Source: Endomicrobiia bacterium
GTDB lineage: Bacteria > Elusimicrobiota > Endomicrobiia > Endomicrobiales > Endomicrobiaceae
NCBI GenBank assembly: GCA_025998355.1
Contig: BNVV01000059.1
Coordinates: 1 to 8,044, forward strand
Length of the DNA stretch: 8,044 bases
Reading direction: 5' to 3'
Below the pieces are notes generated by a model. It was not told the DNA's origin. It worked only from the letters and a program-made list of their open reading frames with translations, and did not search any database. This document shows, in pieces, positions 6,044-8,044 of the stretch. Each line of letters begins with the position of its first letter. Position 1 is the stretch's first letter. A program made the position numbers and the translations under genes.

Positions 6044-7087
6044 ATGACAGAATCTTCAAAAAATAAAATTTTTATTATTGCGGTAATGATTTTTCTTATG
6101 GCTTGTTTGTTTTTATATTTTTCCAGAGTGGTTCTTGTTCCTTTTCTTATAGCTGCATTCATTACTTATCTAATATCTCCGTTGGTTGCGGCAATACAAT
6201 CGTACGGGTATAGAAGATGGGTTGGCGTGACAATAATTGCTATTATTGTCATTACTTGTCTTGCCGTCATATTAATGATTTTTATTCCTATTTTGATTAG
6301 CGAACTCGAAAAATTTAAAATCAGTTCCTTAGATTATTATAAATACTTTTCGAATTATCTTGATATTATAAGAGATAAAGTTGAAATATATATTCCTGTT
6401 ATTAAACGTTATGATATTTCTGGTATAGTTATTACAAAAATTCGTGATTTTGTGTTTTCAAAGGCACATCAGATCCCTGCTTATCTTATGAGTATTTTCT
6501 CTGTTTTTTCAATTATAATCTTAATACCTATGCTTGTACTGTCTATGCTGTTAGGAGGAAATAAAAGCATAAATGCAATGCTAGCTCTCCTTCCGGCGAG
6601 TTATATTGAAACAGTTCTGTCTATTATTTATGAAATAGATGCCATTTTGGGAAGATTTATAAGAGGATGGCTTATAGAAGCTTCTTTTGTTGGAATCATG
6701 TCTACAATATTCTTAAGCATTCTTGGTGTTAATTTTGCATTGATTATAGGTCTTGCTACAGGTATTGCAAGTATGATTCCATACATTGGTAATTTCATCG
6801 GATTAATTTTAGCTCTTGTTGTTGGCGTAATACAGTTTCAAACTTTTGCGATAGCTGTAAAAATAATTATAGCGTATGTTATAGTATGGTTTTTGGATAA
6901 TAATTTTATTCAGCCTTTAGCCATAGGGCGCAATGTAAATTTAGGTTCCGTTATGGTGGTTTTTGCAATGCTTGCGGGAGGTCAAGTTTTTGGTTTCCTA
7001 GGTGTGATTTTTGCGGTTCCCGTCATGGCAATGATTAAAGCAGTTTTGATAATGCTTATACAAAAGTATAAAAGATCTGTCTCTTAG
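6044..7087 (+). CDS. AI-2E/PerM-family (UPF0118) multi-pass membrane transporter
   Basis: A 347-residue inner-membrane protein of the family that includes PerM, TqsA and YdiK. Length is normal. Hydrophobic segments lie at about 8-27, 29-47, 60-84, 147-171, 205-247 (two), 260-283 and 300-340 (two), with a polar amphipathic stretch at 88-135. Family signatures are clear in the C-terminal half: GLATGIASMIPYIGNFIG at about 246-263, DNNFIQPLAIGRNVNLGS at 285-302, and GGQVFGFLGVIFAVPV at 312-327. Members export small solutes or the AI-2 signal, or act as ion antiporters; the substrate here cannot be told. A TTG in frame at 6014 is possible, but the ATG at 6044 with AGGA at 6034-6037 is the better start. 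It appears monocistronic, with the CNB gene ending 330 bases upstream. Confidence 0.88.
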   Translation: MTESSKNKIFIIAVMIFLMACLFLYFSRVVLVPFLIAAFITYLISPLVAAIQSYGYRRWVGVTIIAIIVITCLAVILMIFIPILISELEKFKISSLDYYKYFSNYLDIIRDKVEIYIPVIKRYDISGIVITKIRDFVFSKAHQIPAYLMSIFSVFSIIILIPMLVLSMLLGGNKSINAMLALLPASYIETVLSIIYEIDAILGRFIRGWLIEASFVGIMSTIFLSILGVNFALIIGLATGIASMIPYIGNFIGLILALVVGVIQFQTFAIAVKIIIAYVIVWFLDNNFIQPLAIGRNVNLGSVMVVFAMLAGGQVFGFLGVIFAVPVMAMIKAVLIMLIQKYKRSVS

Positions 7088-7230
7088 TATGCATTTCATT
7101 ACTTTCTGTAAGTGCGCTTGCACAAAATTCAGTAAAAAACATGGAGGGGGCAGACGAAGCGTATGCAAAGAATCGTCGACGAAGACTACTAAAATTATTA
7201 TCTCGTCAATACTTCAAAATATGTTATAAA
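7072..7230 (+). pseudogene. Remnant of a small secreted protein (signal peptide, no start codon)
   Basis: The frame reads KICLLVCISLLSVSALAQNS, an excellent signal peptide with an ALA cleavage site, then VKNMEGADEAYAKNRRRR, and ends at TAA near the tRNA gene. It lacks any start: the codons just upstream are GTA TAA, inside the end of the transporter gene. It looks like a gene whose beginning has been lost and whose body has been truncated. Coding would run to the last bases before the tRNA-Glu gene. I do not recognise the family. Confidence 0.5.
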
Positions 7231-7304
7231 TGCTGCTAACGGGATTTGAACCCGTGATCTCCGCCTTGAGAGGGCGATGTCCTAGACCACTAGACGATAG
7301 CAGC
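7231..7304 (-). tRNA. tRNA-Glu (anticodon CTC)
   Basis: On the minus strand a full cloverleaf is visible. The acceptor stem is GCTGCTA (7304-7298) with TAGCAGC (7238-7232) and discriminator A at 7231. The D-arm GTCTAGTGGTCTAGGAC is typical of tRNA-Glu. The anticodon stem CGCC/GGCG encloses the loop CTCTCAA with anticodon CTC (7270-7268). The T-arm is ACGGG/CCCGT with the loop TTCAAAT. CCA is not encoded. The gene reads against its neighbours. Confidence 0.95.
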
Positions 7305-7313
7305 ATTACAGTT

Positions 7314-7339
7314 GGTATTTTGCATTTACTGCAAATACC
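7314..7339 (-). repeat. Inverted repeat in the tRNA-Glu leader
   Basis: GGTATTTTGCA (7314-7324) and TGCAAATACC (7330-7339) form a stem of about 10 bp with one bulged base and a 5-base loop. It lies between the promoter and the tRNA 5' end, so it would be in the precursor RNA. Its GCAAATACCT string also occurs in the transposase remnant at 7523-7532. Confidence 0.6.
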
Positions 7340-7366
7340 TAAGTCAAACGCGGGGAGAGGGAGGCA

Positions 7367-7395
7367 ATTATATAAAAAATACCATTATATTTCAA
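7367..7395 (-). promoter_or_regulatory. Sigma70-type promoter for tRNA-Glu
   Basis: On the minus strand TTGAAA (7395-7390), a 17-base spacer and TATAAT (7372-7367) make a near-consensus promoter about 55 bases upstream of the mature tRNA. Directly after the -10 comes a GC-rich run, GCCTCCCTCTCCCCGCG, in otherwise AT-rich DNA. A GC-rich discriminator is the known mark of promoters under stringent (ppGpp) control, common for stable RNA genes. The leader also holds an inverted repeat at 7314-7339. Confidence 0.7.
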
Positions 7396-7480
7396 TAACG
7401 TACCCGGAGAGATCCAATCCTCTTTATTTATCCGTGATAATTCCAATTTTTTGTATTTAGATACATTTTTACAATTTTAT

Positions 7481-7649
7481 ATTAGACCTCTTGCATAATT
7501 TAAGTATTAAATTCAAGGAGTTGCAAATACCTGCAACCTAAGTTAAACCGCAGTCCAAAGCGTCTTTTGCAGTTCCTATACCTATCTGATGCTATTTTGG
7601 ACCTTTCAACAAATCCTACAATATTTTCTATTGTAATCCTACTGTTGCG
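7481..7649 (-). mobile_element. 3' end fragment of an IS5-type insertion sequence
   Basis: The + strand starts at 7481 with ATTAGACCTCTTGCATAA, identical over 18 bases to the end of the second element at 7919-7936. Behind it, on the minus strand, lies the C-terminal coding end of a transposase. The geometry is right for the right-hand end of the element: coding sequence running toward its terminal inverted repeat. The rest of the element is gone beyond about 7649, where tRNA-Gln upstream DNA begins. Confidence 0.8.
7500..7649 (-). pseudogene. IS5-type (DDE) transposase, C-terminal fragment with a frameshift
   Basis: The minus-strand frame reads RNSRITIENIVGFVERSKI, then ASDRYRNCKRRFGLRFNL. 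This resembles the end of IS5-family DDE transposases (usual pattern E..FgrlKrfkils.RYRNRRKRFGLRFNLIAGIYN). After RFNL the present frame runs GCRYLQLLEFNT and stops at 7500-7502. Dropping one G restores VAGICNSLNL, the expected family end, so a one-base insertion is likely. The first two thirds or more of the protein are absent. Non-functional. Confidence 0.8.
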
Positions 7650-7679
7650 CTAGTAAGTTGAAGTTGCCGTTTGATAAAA

Positions 7680-7708
7680 TTGCCAAAGATATAACTTTTT
7701 GATACGAT
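7680..7708 (+). promoter_or_regulatory. Candidate promoter for tRNA-Gln (and thiM)
   Basis: TTGCCA (7680-7685), a 17-base spacer and TACGAT (7703-7708) lie about 22 bases before the tRNA. The match is moderate (5/6 and 4/6 to the sigma70 consensus). No other promoter was seen between the IS remnant and thiM. Confidence 0.45.
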
Positions 7709-7730
7709 ATCCTCGCTTACGAAGCTCACT

Positions 7731-7806
7731 TGCCCGATGGTGTAATTGGTAACACATCTGCCTCTGGAGCAGAAGTCTCCTGGTTCGAGTCCAGGTCGGG
7801 CAGCCA
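7731..7806 (+). tRNA. tRNA-Gln (anticodon CTG)
   Basis: The acceptor stem is TGCCCGA (7731-7737) with TCGGGCA (7796-7802), discriminator G 7803, and encoded CCA 7804-7806. The D-arm is TGGTGTAATTGGTAACACA. The anticodon stem TCTGC/GCAGA encloses CTCTGGA with anticodon CTG at 7764-7766. The T-arm is CCTGG/CCAGG around TTCGAGT. The U1-A72 pair and G73 are the known glutamine identity features. It encodes CCA, unlike the tRNA-Glu gene nearby. A gene start follows only 16 bases later. Confidence 0.95.
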
Positions 7807-7822
7807 AAAAGGAGAAGTTGAT

Positions 7823-7920
7823 ATGGATAGAATTTATGAAGTTTTAAAAAAAGTAAGAGAAATTTCACCTTTAGTACACCACATAACAAATTGGGTTACA
7901 ATCTTGGACTGTGCAAACAT
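7823..7920 (+). pseudogene. thiM: thiM (hydroxyethylthiazole kinase), 5' end only, cut by an insertion sequence
   Basis: ThiM phosphorylates hydroxyethylthiazole so that the thiazole half of thiamine can be salvaged. The ATG at 7823 follows GGAG (7811-7814) at 8 bases. The product starts [16 protein letters not shown] and continues [17 protein letters not shown]; the pattern PLVH-x-ITN-x-V followed by xxxxxAN is the conserved N-terminus of ThiM, where ALGASPxM normally follows. Instead the sequence enters the terminal repeat of an IS at about 7919 and the frame stops at 7934-7936. About 32 of the usual roughly 265 residues remain, without kinase catalytic residues. The rest may lie beyond the IS outside the window. 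The upstream position right behind tRNA-Gln suggests it was transcribed with the tRNA. Confidence 0.85.
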
Positions 7921-8044
7921 TAGACCTCTTGCATAACTAATATATAAAAGTACAATAGAAGTACTATGAAACAGAAAAAGAAAGCGTGCGGAAACAGATG
8001 GAATGGGTTTAGGCGATTAATGGGAGTAAAGAAAGGGACGTTTG
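7919..8044 (+). mobile_element. IS5-type insertion sequence, left end (continues past the right edge)
   Basis: It begins with the same 18 bases, ATTAGACCTCTTGCATAA, that bound the remnant at 7481. The element proper probably starts at the T, A or G of TTAGACC, with TTA as a possible target duplication; the other end is needed to decide. A transposase reading frame opens 47 bases in and runs off the window. The insertion sits inside thiM. Confidence 0.85.
7966..8044 (+). CDS. IS5-type transposase, N-terminal part (runs off the right edge)
   Basis: Twenty-six codons are visible, starting MKQKKKACGNRWNG and continuing FRRLMGVKKGTF, with no stop before the edge. The F-x-x-L-x-G-V-x-x-x-T-F pattern is that of the N-terminal helix-turn-helix region of IS5-family (HTH_Tnp_4-like) transposases. 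This agrees with the C-terminal fragment found at 7500-7649, so both probably come from one IS type. A small inverted repeat, AGTAC (7949-7953) with GTACT (7961-7965), touches the start codon and could hinder read-through translation. No strong Shine-Dalgarno is visible. Confidence 0.7.
   Translation, partial: MKQKKKACGNRWNGFRRLMGVKKGTF

Noticed and set aside
7173..7182. TCGTCGACGA palindrome as a regulatory site or tRNA-Glu terminator
   Set aside because: Only 10 bases, no T-run on the minus strand, and it lies within the eroded secreted-protein frame.
7650..7889. Minus-strand frame across tRNA-Gln
   Set aside because: It is the antisense of a clear tRNA and of the thiM start.

Overview
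The window is AT-rich DNA from a Gram-negative (diderm) bacterium: it carries an outer-membrane Tol-Pal cluster and two tRNA genes, and it shows clear genome decay (a gene cut by an insertion sequence, transposase fragments, gene scraps, and two gene-free stretches of 330-530 bases). The low GC, the tight but eroding layout and the IS5-type relics resemble an insect-gut endosymbiont such as Endomicrobium (Elusimicrobiota). That assignment is an impression from style, not something the sequence proves.

Layout. 1-3375 (+): the envelope-constriction operon, in the order pal (3' part only), cpoB/ybgF, a tolA/tonB-like energy transducer, tolB. The tolA 3' end is followed by a diverged, frameshifted second copy of its own C-terminal coding sequence. 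3376-3905: no intact gene. 3906-5713 (+): a two-gene operon of a membrane protein with a PHP metallo-hydrolase domain between two similar membrane modules, then a small stand-alone cyclic-nucleotide-binding-like protein. 5714-6043: no intact gene, but an inverted pair of REP-like hairpin sequences. 6044-7087 (+): an AI-2E/PerM-family membrane protein. 7072-7230 (+): remains of a signal-peptide-bearing protein. 7231-7304 (-): tRNA-Glu(CTC) with a strong-looking promoter upstream. 7481-7649 (-): the 3' end of an IS5-type element. 7731-7806 (+): tRNA-Gln(CTG). 7823-7920 (+): the start of thiM (hydroxyethylthiazole kinase), broken off exactly where a second IS5-type element begins (about 7919 to the right edge).

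How the genes work together. TolA would carry energy from inner-membrane TolQR (not in the window) to TolB and Pal at the outer membrane, with CpoB as the periplasmic regulator. The PHP protein and the CNB protein are probably co-translated; a link between a membrane phosphoesterase-like enzyme and a ligand sensor is the most interesting uncharacterised pairing here, but its substrate is unknown. Loss of thiM would remove thiazole salvage for thiamine unless another copy exists. No CRISPR array, prophage, classical defence system or riboswitch was seen.
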